Position numbers and translations under genes: made by a program. The notes below the pieces were generated by a model. That model had not been told where the DNA came from. It saw nothing but the letters and a program-made list of their open reading frames with translations, and did not search any database. A stretch of DNA of 64,000 nucleotides, from the NCBI RefSeq assembly GCF_014705615.1, contig NZ_JACXJA010000013.1:1-64000 (forward strand), given 5' to 3'. The stretch comes from Paenibacillus oceani. Lineage in GTDB: Bacteria; Bacillota; Bacilli; Paenibacillales; NBRC-103111. Each line of letters starts with the position of its first letter. Position 1 is the first letter of the stretch. Of this stretch, positions 33,501-41,498 are shown one piece after another.

Positions 33501-35761
33501 TCCATAAAGTTTTGGATCGCCTCTACCGCCAGACGTCCGCTCGCGGCATCTCCCTGCAGCAAATATTTCATCGCATTAAATTCGATCGCCTGCTTCGTGC
33601 GGGCGGAGTAGTTGATCCCTCCAGGCGGGGGCGGATCAAGCCAGCCCGGCGGTTTGCCCAAACCGAGCTCAATGAGCTTCCAGCTCTGTCCGTCTGCGGA
33701 GACGTAAATATCGAAATAGGAAGAGCGCGTATTGCCGCTGTACCAGGCGATATCGACCTCGCTGACCGATTGCACGGAACCGAGATCGTACACGATCCAT
33801 TCCGCGGCCCCTTCGGCCGACCAGCGAGACTCGGCGTCCAGGTTGCCGTCGATCGTATTGTTGCCGTCGTACTGGCGGTCCTGGCTGCTCCAGGCCGCGC
33901 TTTGCACCGGAAGCTTCACTTTCCCGCCGGCCGTATCCTGCGTATAAATCTCCGTCTCGGTGATCGAGTTCCATTGATTGACGGAGTTACCCCGGCCGAA
34001 CAGCTTCACATAGCGGGCCTGCTCGGCGGACGGGAACGGATATGTCTCGAAATCGAGCGTGGCTCCGCTGCTTTTCCCGGTATATACCGGGATGTAGCTG
34101 CCTTGGAGCAGCTTCGTCCAGATCGGCTGGAAGTGCGGCGTGGCGATTTTGGCCTGCAGCTGCGTCACCAGCTCCGGGGTTACGTATAACCGCGGGTGGG
34201 CCGCCGGCGGCTTCGGCATGCTCTCCGTCGTGACGTCGATCTTCACCGGCATTTGCAGGTCGACCGAGGTGTAAGAGCTGCCGTTCACCGTTACGGGAAA
34301 CGTCGTCGTGTAATAACCCGGCTTCAGGGCGCGGGCCACGTACCGTCCGTTCACGACCTGACGGTCGAGCGTAAAGGTTCCGTCCGCCGCCGATACCGCT
34401 GCGCCAAGCGATGTTGTATAGCCGGTATCGTTATCGTCGTACAGCGAGACGGTCGCACCGGCCAGCGGTGTCGTCTCAGCCGGCACGCGGACTTTGCCGC
34501 CCACCGTGTAACGCTCCGCAGCGTTATCTTTGGCGATCGCCAGATCGGCGCTTACCGGGCTTGTGCCTACCTGCACGGCGACCGTACCGGCAACGAAGCC
34601 GTCCTTAGACACGCTCACGACATAGCTGCCGTCCTGGACTCCTTTGCCAAACGTATATTTGCCTGCGGCGTTCGTCACCGCTTTATCGATCGGCTCCAGT
34701 AAGCCCGTATCGGCCGCCGGATACAGGTAGGCGTTCGCCCACGGCACCGGAGCTGCGTCCGCCGCATCCGTCACTGTGCCCTGAAGCATCGTCTTGTCCG
34801 ATAGGCTGACATCGTCGAAATACATTACCCCCACGCTAGCCGAGGAGGAGTACACGATGATGCTCGCCTTCGTGGCGCCCGGCGGCGCGACCATCGAGAC
34901 AGTCAACGGCTGCCACAACCCTTGGGTGACGCCCTGCCCTTTGCTTACCTGGTCGAGCTGAACGTCGGCCGCATTGTAGTAACGCAAATAGAGGGCCGCC
35001 GAGCCACTGTCCACCCTCACCCGCGCCTCCGCGGTATAGCTTTTGCCCGGGACGACGGGAAACTTGTCGCTATCCATGCCCAGCGAGCTCGTGGCGCTAT
35101 TGTCGTCGAGCTTCAGGCTGTAGGAACCGGAAAATTTCGGATCGGTCACAGCCGCCATCCGTTGGGCGCTGCCAAAGGCGGCGTTCCAATTCTGAAGTCC
35201 CGACTCGAAGCCGCCGTTGGCGATCAGACTGACCCTATTTAAGGTAACCGTGTCAAAATAAACTCGGCCGACGTTCGCCATGCCGGTAGCCAGCACGACG
35301 GCGACCTCCGTCGCCCCAGCCGGAGGCACTGCGGATATCGCAACGTCGGTCCAGGAGCCGAGCGGAGACGATTTCACCGACGAGACGCTGTGGATCATCG
35401 CCCCGGCCGCATCGTAGAAATAGAAATAGATCATGCCGTGTCCGCTGATGATATTCACTTTGGCGGACGCCATATATTGCTTGCCCGGCACGACCGGATG
35501 ACGGCCGCTGATGACCGCGTACCCAGAGGTGCTCTCCTTGTCATCGATCCGCAGACTGAAACCTCCGGACTGGTAATGCTCGCTTGTGACGGCCATATTG
35601 GCGGCATTGCCGAGCAGGCGGGTCCAGCCTACCATTCCGGATTCGAACCCGCCGTTCAATAAAGCCAGCGCTTCGGCCTTCGCCTGCTGCGATAGCGGCG
35701 GCAGCATCCCGAGGCACAGCAGCAGCACCAACAGCCATACCGTAGCTTTCTTCTTCATCAC
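30524..35761 (-). CDS. Secreted multidomain heparinase II/III-type polysaccharide lyase
   Basis: 1745 residues with a signal peptide (VWLLVLLLCLGMLPP). Order: two CBM-like modules beginning NGGFESG (about 30-175 and 180-325), two carboxypeptidase-regulatory-like modules (about 328-500), then an alginate-lyase/heparinase-type toroid starting HPRLYVTPE. An F5/8-type C discoidin module (EWIVYDLGSVQSVSEVDIAW) lies within it. The heparinase II/III sheet domain carries NHQHFDSGSFQLYYKGALAI. Ig-like modules follow, and two ~95-residue C-terminal repeats (TMNMWWG, EMNLWWG). Candidate catalytic groups include NGHYSEN and GMHHQGASYG. It likely cleaves an acidic polysaccharide outside the cell; the substrate is not readable. 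RBS GAGAGGAG precedes the ATG. The neighbouring binding protein would import products. Confidence 0.85.
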   Translation of the reverse strand: MMKKKATVWLLVLLLCLGMLPPLSQQAKAEALALLNGGFESGMVGWTRLLGNAANMAVTSEHYQSGGFSLRIDDKESTSGYAVISGRHPVVPGKQYMASAKVNIISGHGMIYFYFYDAAGAMIHSVSSVKSSPLGSWTDVAISAVPPAGATEVAVVLATGMANVGRVYFDTVTLNRVSLIANGGFESGLQNWNAAFGSAQRMAAVTDPKFSGSYSLKLDDNSATSSLGMDSDKFPVVPGKSYTAEARVRVDSGSAALYLRYYNAADVQLDQVSKGQGVTQGLWQPLTVSMVAPPGATKASIIVYSSSASVGVMYFDDVSLSDKTMLQGTVTDAADAAPVPWANAYLYPAADTGLLEPIDKAVTNAAGKYTFGKGVQDGSYVVSVSKDGFVAGTVAVQVGTSPVSADLAIAKDNAAERYTVGGKVRVPAETTPLAGATVSLYDDNDTGYTTSLGAAVSAADGTFTLDRQVVNGRYVARALKPGYYTTTFPVTVNGSSYTSVDLQMPVKIDVTTESMPKPPAAHPRLYVTPELVTQLQAKIATPHFQPIWTKLLQGSYIPVYTGKSSGATLDFETYPFPSAEQARYVKLFGRGNSVNQWNSITETEIYTQDTAGGKVKLPVQSAAWSSQDRQYDGNNTIDGNLDAESRWSAEGAAEWIVYDLGSVQSVSEVDIAWYSGNTRSSYFDIYVSADGQSWKLIELGLGKPPGWLDPPPPGGINYSARTKQAIEFNAMKYLLQGDAASGRLAVEAIQNFMDTAVYGGLDTFRPIGDTMFAAALVYDWCYPLLEPEDKTAIIAGLKRLAGQMSIGYPNIRYGAINGHYSENQLMKDFLTAGAAIYDEDPEMYDLSAKRFFEEYVPARNFWYLSGMHHQGASYGFGVRYTPELWAQWLFDRMGHGSVFVPEQGEVIYRGIYSRRPDGQMLVDGDTGTGHNNAPGVYWKYTPALMLAASYYKDPYLQDEFMRQYTPGADVLTEILFVEPDLPAQPAGELPLTRYFGFPYGSMIARTGWDADGTGGRSADVVAEMKIGSYQFGNHQHFDSGSFQLYYKGALAIDSGLYGGTNGQYGSEHDRHYYKRTIAHNAMLVYDPADPQFGDWANDGGQRYIPSATGIADLLGKNNYVSPVLGHQFGPDLQSPNFSYIKGDLTAAYSDKVKQHERSFVFLNLKDADHPAAMIVYDKVKASDPNFKKYWLLHSMEEPQVNGSTTTIVRSEGGYEGKLVNETLLPGPGGAVIEKVGGPGHEFDVFGANYPQATRSAPDKHTIEAGAWRIQVSPAVPSETDRFLNVLQVMDNDGTAPLQTGAIDSEKLVGAAIADYAVLFSKAGVREQGTVSFAVYGGGERQYVVTDLAGGTWKISGASGEFFGEVSEEGGVLYFAGPADAYTLTYMGAADMVPPVTKATADGVTGPGTFNNRDVTVTFDVYDLLSGVDRTEYRLNGGAWTTVTGSVYLQTDGVHALEYRSVDRAGNVETAKQLVIGIDQSPPTATLAYSSTVPTREAVTAVLTPNKPVTITNNGGSDRYTFTENGSFTFEFTDGAGRSGSATATVANIVASSTGAPGKPVLSDDNGHDTGIRDGTYTVTMNMWWGHNGTAYKLYENDVLLDAQSLIDRGPNAQSTVTNVTYRDNGTYRYYAELSNAYGTTRSDVLTVVVSQAAPSQPVLSHNNWDGDGQYQIEMNLWWGTNGSTYRLYENGAVIDTQTLAVRTPQAQRAVTTVQGKPPGVYEYRAELANASGVVSSAKLIVQVVK

Positions 35762-36053
35762 TTGATCTCCTCTCGATCTCGATTGATCCGATTCGGACGA
35801 GCTGATCTTGGATGCGCTTGCTTCCCGGTGCGGAGCTCCCTTCTTTGTCGCCCACTGTCGGCGATTCCTGCCTTTCTTGAAGCGCCCTTCTTCTTTTCCC
35901 GCAGATCCGCGAGCCGATCTTCACCTCCTTGTATACGAAGCCTGATCTATTAAGGAGGAAAACAAGCCGTACCCTTCCCGGCCTGCTCTCGCGCGCCTTC
36001 CTCCCGACGTATCCTTGAACGGTAACGGTATCCGTCATAACGGCACAAGCAAA

Positions 36054-36070
36054 GGGACTGTACCAGTCCC
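36054..36070 (-). terminator. Possible terminator between binding protein and lyase
   Basis: GGGACTG/CAGTCCC with a three-base loop, followed on the minus strand by TTTGCTTG, 60 bases after the binding-protein stop. The rest of the 35762-36129 gap shows only purine-rich leader sequence. The weak T-tract may allow partial read-through. Confidence 0.4.
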
Positions 36071-36129
36071 CCGCCCGTCTGCGCCCCAATTCCATATCGT
36101 GCTGGTATCGACCTATCCGGTTCCTGGCG

Positions 36130-37467
36130 TTACGGCTGCTTCTGGCTCTTCAGCTTTGCGATCTCTGCTTTCAGCCGCTCATCGAGCTCGCGAAGCGCCG
36201 TATTCATATCGGCTCCGCTGCCCGCGACTTTCTGGAACGTCTCGGCCATCCAGTTTTGCTGCGTAATTCCCGGGATGTCGATCAGATCGGCTTTCCGCTT
36301 CGGCGTAAACGTAACCGGCTGATACACGTTGATCGCATTCATATTTTTCTTGCTGTAGACCGGATGCCCTTTGCCAAGCTCATCCATCACTTCCTTCTTG
36401 GTCAGTGTCGTCGGCAGTCCTTTCCTGGAGTCTGACAACTGCATCTCGTCCGACAGCATCGCTGTAATAATCTCGAACGCTTCGTCCTTGTGCTTGGTCG
36501 CATTCGTAATCGACCAATACGCCGGACCGCGCTGCGGCATCAGCTTCGGCGCCCCCGTCTGCAGGGGGTAGGAGACGATATCCCAGTTTATTTCCGGCGG
36601 GATCGTCAAGTAGACGCTGTGCTGGTTGAGCATCATCGCCACGTTCCCTTTGCCGAACACCGTATTTTCCGCGGCAGCCGTCTTCTCAATCGGATTGTTC
36701 GGAATCTCGTAAAACCGCTTGAAGTTCGTAAACATCTTCTGCCATATTTCCGTATCCGAGAGCTGATCGGCATTCGGATCCAGAATCGGATGGGAGAACG
36801 GATTGTCCCTCAGCATCGCCATCGTATTGGCGCTGAATCCGCGATATATGGTGCCTCCGTCCGTCCGCGACATTTTTTTTGCGAGCTCGTATACTTCATC
36901 CCAGGTCATGCCATCCTTCGGATAAGGAACGCCGAACTTGTCGAACAGATCCTTGTTGTAATAAAGCGCTTGCGGAAAATAAGGCGGAACCGGCAATCCG
37001 TAAATCGCTCCCGTTTGACCGACGGTCACAATTTCATCGATAAACACTTTGTTGAACCGGTTCAAATCGTACTTGTTTTTCTTGATCAATTCGCTCAGAT
37101 CGTACCCGATCTTGTAATCCAGGTAACCGCTGTACAATGTCGGGATGTCGGTCCGGATAATATCCGGTATTTTGTTCTGGGCGACCAGGTCGGCGATGGA
37201 CGAGCCTTTCGCGCTCTGGATATATTCGATCGTGACATGCGGGAATTTCTCCTTCAGCATCCCTCTAAACCGGTCGTCGAACTCCGCTGGCGTCACTCCA
37301 TTGGTAAATATCGTTAACGTAATCGGCTTTTTCGATTTCACTTCGGCTGGCTGCCCGGCTTGGCCGTCCGCTCCCGTACCACTCCCCGCCTGGTTGCCGC
37401 ACGCCGACACCAGCACAGCCCCGATCAGTGCAAGCGTAATCCCCGTACGTTGAATAGATTTCCTCAT
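36130..37467 (-). CDS. Extracellular solute-binding lipoprotein, polysaccharide cassette 1
   Basis: 445 residues. Signal peptide ending in lipobox VSAC (LIGAVLVSACGNQ). Family 1 solute-binding fold with motifs ALYYNKDLFDKFGVPYPKDG and MTWDEVY. It is a close paralogue of the protein at 58582-59892: long identical blocks such as IGYDLSELI and FKRFYEIPNN match or nearly match. It is expected to capture oligosaccharides released by the lyase. No permease genes are nearby, so a shared MsmX-like or distant permease is implied. GGGGGACGACG precedes the ATG; a cre-like site lies upstream. Confidence 0.9.
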   Translation of the reverse strand: MRKSIQRTGITLALIGAVLVSACGNQAGSGTGADGQAGQPAEVKSKKPITLTIFTNGVTPAEFDDRFRGMLKEKFPHVTIEYIQSAKGSSIADLVAQNKIPDIIRTDIPTLYSGYLDYKIGYDLSELIKKNKYDLNRFNKVFIDEIVTVGQTGAIYGLPVPPYFPQALYYNKDLFDKFGVPYPKDGMTWDEVYELAKKMSRTDGGTIYRGFSANTMAMLRDNPFSHPILDPNADQLSDTEIWQKMFTNFKRFYEIPNNPIEKTAAAENTVFGKGNVAMMLNQHSVYLTIPPEINWDIVSYPLQTGAPKLMPQRGPAYWSITNATKHKDEAFEIITAMLSDEMQLSDSRKGLPTTLTKKEVMDELGKGHPVYSKKNMNAINVYQPVTFTPKRKADLIDIPGITQQNWMAETFQKVAGSGADMNTALRELDERLKAEIAKLKSQKQP

Positions 37468-37580
37468 GTTTGCGTCGTCCCCCTGTTATTGGTTTAGTAA
37501 TAAATTGAATATTCAGATAATTATGTCGATTGTATGGCCCTTACGTGTCAACCATCGTTTTTTGATTCGAGTTTTGCATA

Positions 37581-37594
37581 AGACAGCGCTTACA
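37581..37594 (-). promoter_or_regulatory. cre-like CcpA operator upstream of binding protein
   Basis: Minus strand TGTAAGCGCTGTCT matches the cre consensus TGWAANCGNTNWCA in all but the last base. A TTGACA lies at 37546-37551 on the same strand without a convincing -10. Carbon catabolite control of cassette 1 is inferred. Confidence 0.55.
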
Positions 37595-37705
37595 ATAGGC
37601 TGCAAAGCAGCGGTTCTCTTCTGTCCTGTCTCTCGCGCCGACCCCGCACCGGAGAAAGAGGCTCGCCGCTGCGCCGCCCTCCCCGATCCCGCCATAACTG
37701 CCGGT

Positions 37706-39079
37706 TCACATCAGTTGTTCCTCCAGCCGGGTGCAAAACTGTTCCTCATCATCGAAGCCGGCCATATGCATCCGCATTTCCCATACCAGCTTCTTCATAT
37801 CGGCCTCGCTAATTTGCAAATCATCGCAAGTGCGCAGTGTCGGGAAAATTTCCCGGAACATCGAGAACCGGGACGATCGCGACAACGTTTCCTCCCCGAC
37901 CCACTCCGCCGCGGGCTTCAGCGCAGGCAGCGAATACGTGTTGCGGCGAATCGCAAGCTGCGTCTCATAAGACGTCAGGAACTCGACCAGCGTTCGGGCG
38001 GCTTCCTGCACTTCGGTGTTCCGGTTGATGCCAAGACCGATATGGACAAGCAGCGTCTTCGGATCGCCCATATGCGGAATCGGCGACAGCTCGAACGGAA
38101 TCTCCGCATCTTTAAACGAATTAAGCCGGAAATACGTCGTCAAGATGATCGACGCCTTATTCTGCATGAACAGCTGCTCCGTCTCGATATCGCTCCGGAT
38201 GCTGCCGTCGAACAGAATCGGAAACTTCTCCTTCAATGTACGCGCCAGTCTGAGCAGCTCACTCATCTTGCTCCTGTCGATCCGCCTCTTCCCGCCGCCA
38301 TCCCGATCGAACGTGAGGCTGTGCTGCAGAAACAGCAGCGGGAAACGGTTAATGGAATAAAACAAGTACGCCAGACTGACCCGCTCCTTCGGAATTTCCA
38401 GTCTTGCCGCCAGGTCGAGCATATGCCGCCAGGTCCAACTGCTGTCCGGCTCCGGCACTTGTTTGTCCAGGAAGTGTTCACGGTTATAGCACATCACCAC
38501 CGGCGAGAATATAAACGGCTGTAACAGCAGCTCCCCTTCCGCCCGAAACGCTTCGGTCAAAAACGGATAAACATCCGGATTCGCCTCCAGCCGCTGGAGA
38601 CGGCCGAGATTGCCCGTCTCCCTCAGTTCGCGGAATAACGTCTGGTTAATCGTCACAACATCAAGCATCCCGTTATCCATATATTGCGTTATGATGTCGA
38701 GCGAATTTGTCGGAAGCACCACCTCCTGCACGTTAATGTGCGGATACAACGTCCGGAAGCGCGCCAGCAGCTCCGGCAGTCCGGTCTCGCCGGGGATCGT
38801 GTTCTGATAACACAGCTTTACCGTGACGTTCCCGGCAAGTGCAGGGGCGATCACTTTATTGCCGACCCGCGGTATTTTCTCGATCAAACCTTCGGCTACG
38901 AGCACCTCCAAGCCTTTGCGCACCGACTGGTTGCTTAACCGGTACTCGGCGGCCATATCTTTCTCCGGGGGCAAAAACTCCCCGTCGGCTCTTTTGCCGC
39001 TTCGAATCTCGCTTCGTAAAAGACCGACCATCTCATCCAACCGCGATTGAAACGTTAATCGGCTGGGACGTTTCCTCAT
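37706..39079 (-). CDS. GntR-type regulator fused to a solute-binding-protein domain (copy 1)
   Basis: 457 residues. The first ~75 residues are a GntR winged helix (FQSRLDEMVGLLRSEI, LPPEKDMAAEYRLSNQSVRK, GLEVLVAEGLIEKIPRVGNK). From about residue 85 the protein has the type II solute-binding fold (CYNREHFLDKQVPEPDSSWT, then ASIILTTYF and LVEFLTSYETQLAIRR). There is no signal peptide, so the binding domain is cytoplasmic and probably acts as the effector sensor of the DNA-binding domain. It lies upstream of the cassette 1 binding-protein gene on the same strand. A paralogue is at 48055-49497. The shared N-terminal pattern PSR.TF..RL fixes the start. Confidence 0.85.
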   Translation of the reverse strand: MRKRPSRLTFQSRLDEMVGLLRSEIRSGKRADGEFLPPEKDMAAEYRLSNQSVRKGLEVLVAEGLIEKIPRVGNKVIAPALAGNVTVKLCYQNTIPGETGLPELLARFRTLYPHINVQEVVLPTNSLDIITQYMDNGMLDVVTINQTLFRELRETGNLGRLQRLEANPDVYPFLTEAFRAEGELLLQPFIFSPVVMCYNREHFLDKQVPEPDSSWTWRHMLDLAARLEIPKERVSLAYLFYSINRFPLLFLQHSLTFDRDGGGKRRIDRSKMSELLRLARTLKEKFPILFDGSIRSDIETEQLFMQNKASIILTTYFRLNSFKDAEIPFELSPIPHMGDPKTLLVHIGLGINRNTEVQEAARTLVEFLTSYETQLAIRRNTYSLPALKPAAEWVGEETLSRSSRFSMFREIFPTLRTCDDLQISEADMKKLVWEMRMHMAGFDDEEQFCTRLEEQLM

Positions 39080-39160
39080 TATAATTCCCCACCATTCCGA
39101 CTAGCCGGCTGCCGGCCCCATACGGGCGTCCGTGCTCCGCTCGGCCTATTCCCTGTACAA

Positions 39161-39223
39161 ATTGACATCCTTCACGAATTCAACTTTAAATTGATCGTAA
39201 TGTACATCTTATTTGATGTCAAT
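39161..39223. promoter_or_regulatory. Promoter and inverted repeat upstream of GntR-binding-protein fusion
   Basis: The minus strand has TTGACA (39217-39222), a 17-base spacer and TACGAT (39194-39199). ATTGACATC at 39161-39169 is exactly inverted as GATGTCAAT at 39215-39223, the right arm covering the -35. This could be an autoregulatory operator, or chance. Bases 39224-39915 are AT-rich and hold no supported gene. Confidence 0.5.
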
Positions 39224-39915
39224 CAGCAGTCGGACAGGCTCAGCTTGCTTCGTTGCTGCTTCGTTTGCTGCTGTCGTCTTGGTTAACCGCGCCGATTTGC
39301 TCACCTTCCGCGCTTGATGTCGGGACAAGATGCTCTTGGGTGTTGATAATCTTGACGGATAGGAAGTCGGAATACGCCTATGCGGTGATGAGCGGGGAAA
39401 CGTCAGGGATCAGCATACAAATTACATTTTATACTGTAATGCGTTACAAATTATTCATTACTGGCGCTATTGAAATTTAATAACTTTCCATATGTAATTT
39501 GTAAGAGGTTTGTTAATTCGAATCATACAGCTATTTTTAAGGTCAGTCAATATATTTTCGATAAAAACAACTGTTTCCCCACCTAAAAGTTGGATTATCC
39601 TCCTTCTTGATGTATAAAACTATAAATTATATGAACATCAGAACATCGACTTTTATAGAAAACAAAACAACAATAACAATGATTTACAAATCACAAAAAG
39701 TCAATTCTTCTGCAATATCCATCCGAAACCCACAATTCTGATGTATATTTCTTTACTTATCAACTCGGTCGATAGCCACCCCACTTCCTGAAAGCGGCAG
39801 CCCGGGTATCCCGAAGCAGGAACCGGCAGCTTGGTATCGAAGAATGTATATCCCGTCCAGGGAATGCAAAGCAACCCCACAATCCGGCCCAGGCGGCTAG
39901 GAAAGGAGATGCACG

Positions 39916-40482
39916 ATGACTATTACGATCCGCGAACTACAGGCTGGTGATCCGGACGACTGGCTTCGTCTGGACGATAGCTTTATCGTCGATTCCACCC
40001 TCGTCCTCTCCCTTACAGACGGACGAATCGGATACGAGATTGCAGAAGTGCCCGCCTATACGAAACGTTACTCGGACGAACCGTCGCCGTCAGACGAAGA
40101 GACCGACTTCTCGGCGTACATCGGCAACCCGGATCAAATCGTTTATTTGGCATACGTGGGAGCGCGCGCAGCAGGCCGGATCATACTGAGACGCAATTGG
40201 AACCGCTGCGCCTATATTGAAGACATTCAGGTCGACCGCCTTTACCGCAGACACGGCATCGGCCGCAGGCTGATCGAACAGGCCAAGCGCTGGGCGGCCA
40301 CAGGCGGGATGCCCGGTCTTATGCTGGAGACGCAAAGCAACAATGTGCGGGCATGCCACTTTTATGAGAGCTGCGGCTTCGAAATCGGCGGTTTCGATAC
40401 ACGACTGTACCAAGGCGTCCGTAAACAAACGAACGAAATTGCATTGTTCTGGTATTTGATGTTCGACTGTTCTGGCATCTGA
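39916..40482 (+). CDS. satA: GNAT acetyltransferase, streptothricin acetyltransferase (SatA) type
   Basis: 188 residues. GNAT acetyl-CoA site IQVDRLYRRHGIGRRLIEQA (Q/RxxGxG/A type) at about residues 103-122, followed by LETQSNNVRACHFYESCGF, and the family-typical N-terminus IRELQAGD and EVPAYTKRY. SatA/YyaR acetylates streptothricin; related enzymes have other amine substrates. AGGAAAGGAG lies upstream of the ATG. The last codons (FDCSGI and stop) form the first unit of a degenerate tandem repeat, so the C-terminal end may have been changed by repeat growth. Confidence 0.85.
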   Translation: MTITIRELQAGDPDDWLRLDDSFIVDSTLVLSLTDGRIGYEIAEVPAYTKRYSDEPSPSDEETDFSAYIGNPDQIVYLAYVGARAAGRIILRRNWNRCAYIEDIQVDRLYRRHGIGRRLIEQAKRWAATGGMPGLMLETQSNNVRACHFYESCGFEIGGFDTRLYQGVRKQTNEIALFWYLMFDCSGI

Positions 40483-40566
40483 GTGTTCGACTGATCCGGT
40501 ATCTGATATTCGATTGCTGTGGTATCTGAGTTCGACTGATCCGGTTTTCGGTGTTCAACTGCTAAG
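40462..40566 (+). repeat. Degenerate ~23-bp tandem repeat at the end of satA
   Basis: Units follow the pattern GTGTTCGACTGATCCGGTATC plus TGA: about four and a half imperfect copies, the first within the satA coding end. Beyond it, 40567-40874 contains no gene I can support. Around 40790-40870 there are short CTCTTATTC/ACCGCTCCTATTC-like motifs resembling those at 62780-63000. Confidence 0.6.
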
Positions 40567-40874
40567 GATCATGTAACCGAAGCTTTTGCCACGACGAATG
40601 CTCGGCTATGCGCAAGCTGTGGCTTCTCTTGCGAACAGAAAGTGTTCCGATCTCCAGAACACGCGTACATACTGGCTGCTCTCAAGCGAAAAAGAGTCTT
40701 TTGCCCCCTCTATTTTCGGCATATGTAGAAGACAGAAGCGAATAAAGGCGGTTTGCACCCCTATTTCGACCATTCGACTGAGGAAGCACCTTTTTGTGGA
40801 TTATAGCAGCTTCAAACCACTCTTATTCCCTCATATAAGCTAGTTTCGGACCAATTAAGAGGTACAAACCGCTC

Positions 40875-41438
40875 CTATTCATCGGCACAAGCAGCCAGAG
40901 CTCGGTCCCGGACCGAAACCGAACCGGAGGAGGAGGAAGCTTCTATGTTATTTTTCGATTTGGACGAAGCCGGCTTCAGTCCTACCAGCTTCTCATAAAC
41001 TGCAAAATACGGCGGATGGTATTCGTCGCAAGTGTGGAAGATGACTCGGCCGCCGCGCTCGAAGCAGTTCGGGCGGATAAACACCGTATCCGAATCGATG
41101 ACCAGATAAAACTCCTGCTCGCACAGCCGGTCGCCGCTCAGCTTGATAAACTGCTGGAGCAGCCAGCCCGACCGGTCAATGCCGTTCACCGTATAACCGA
41201 TCTCTTCCTTCGTAATCGGCAGGAGCGCCGACTCTTCGACGTACGTGCACCCGTTCCGTTCGCAATACGCCCGAATCTCGGGATCGGTCGGCGCGACGAT
41301 ATAGACACGCCCGATCGGATGCCGGATGTTGGCTCTGGCGCCGGACACGACATAGGGCAATACTTCCAGATCTTTTCTTACCGTCGGTATGACGATATCA
41401 ATTTTTGTGCCGCTAGAAGCGGTAGGCGAGGGCAGCAA
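40875..41438 (-). CDS. DUF6492-like glycosyltransferase, probably truncated
   Basis: 187 residues from a TTG start with GGAGGAGG well placed upstream. It contains IDIVIPTVRKDLEVLPYVV, an N-terminal nucleotide-sugar-type strand, and the DxD motif VIDSDTVF (about residue 118). After HPPYFAVYEKLVGLKPASS, where relatives continue for about another 100 residues from memory, the sequence turns into low-complexity (EASSSSGSVSV) and stops. A 3' deletion or frameshift is likely, and activity is doubtful. It follows the GT2 gene in the same direction with a 60-base gap. Confidence 0.7.
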   Translation of the reverse strand: MLPSPTASSGTKIDIVIPTVRKDLEVLPYVVSGARANIRHPIGRVYIVAPTDPEIRAYCERNGCTYVEESALLPITKEEIGYTVNGIDRSGWLLQQFIKLSGDRLCEQEFYLVIDSDTVFIRPNCFERGGRVIFHTCDEYHPPYFAVYEKLVGLKPASSKSKNNIEASSSSGSVSVRDRALAACADE

Positions 41439-41498
41439 GGCGAAACCTCCTCCATCGAATGCCAGTTGCCCGGATCGAATCAGCGTGACGCTGGGTTG

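Noticed and set aside
30647-34189. Plus-strand open frame of 1180 codons
   Set aside because: Exactly antisense to the well-supported heparinase-like gene; Arg/His/Val-rich composition and no domain or ribosome site. It is an effect of GC-rich codon use.
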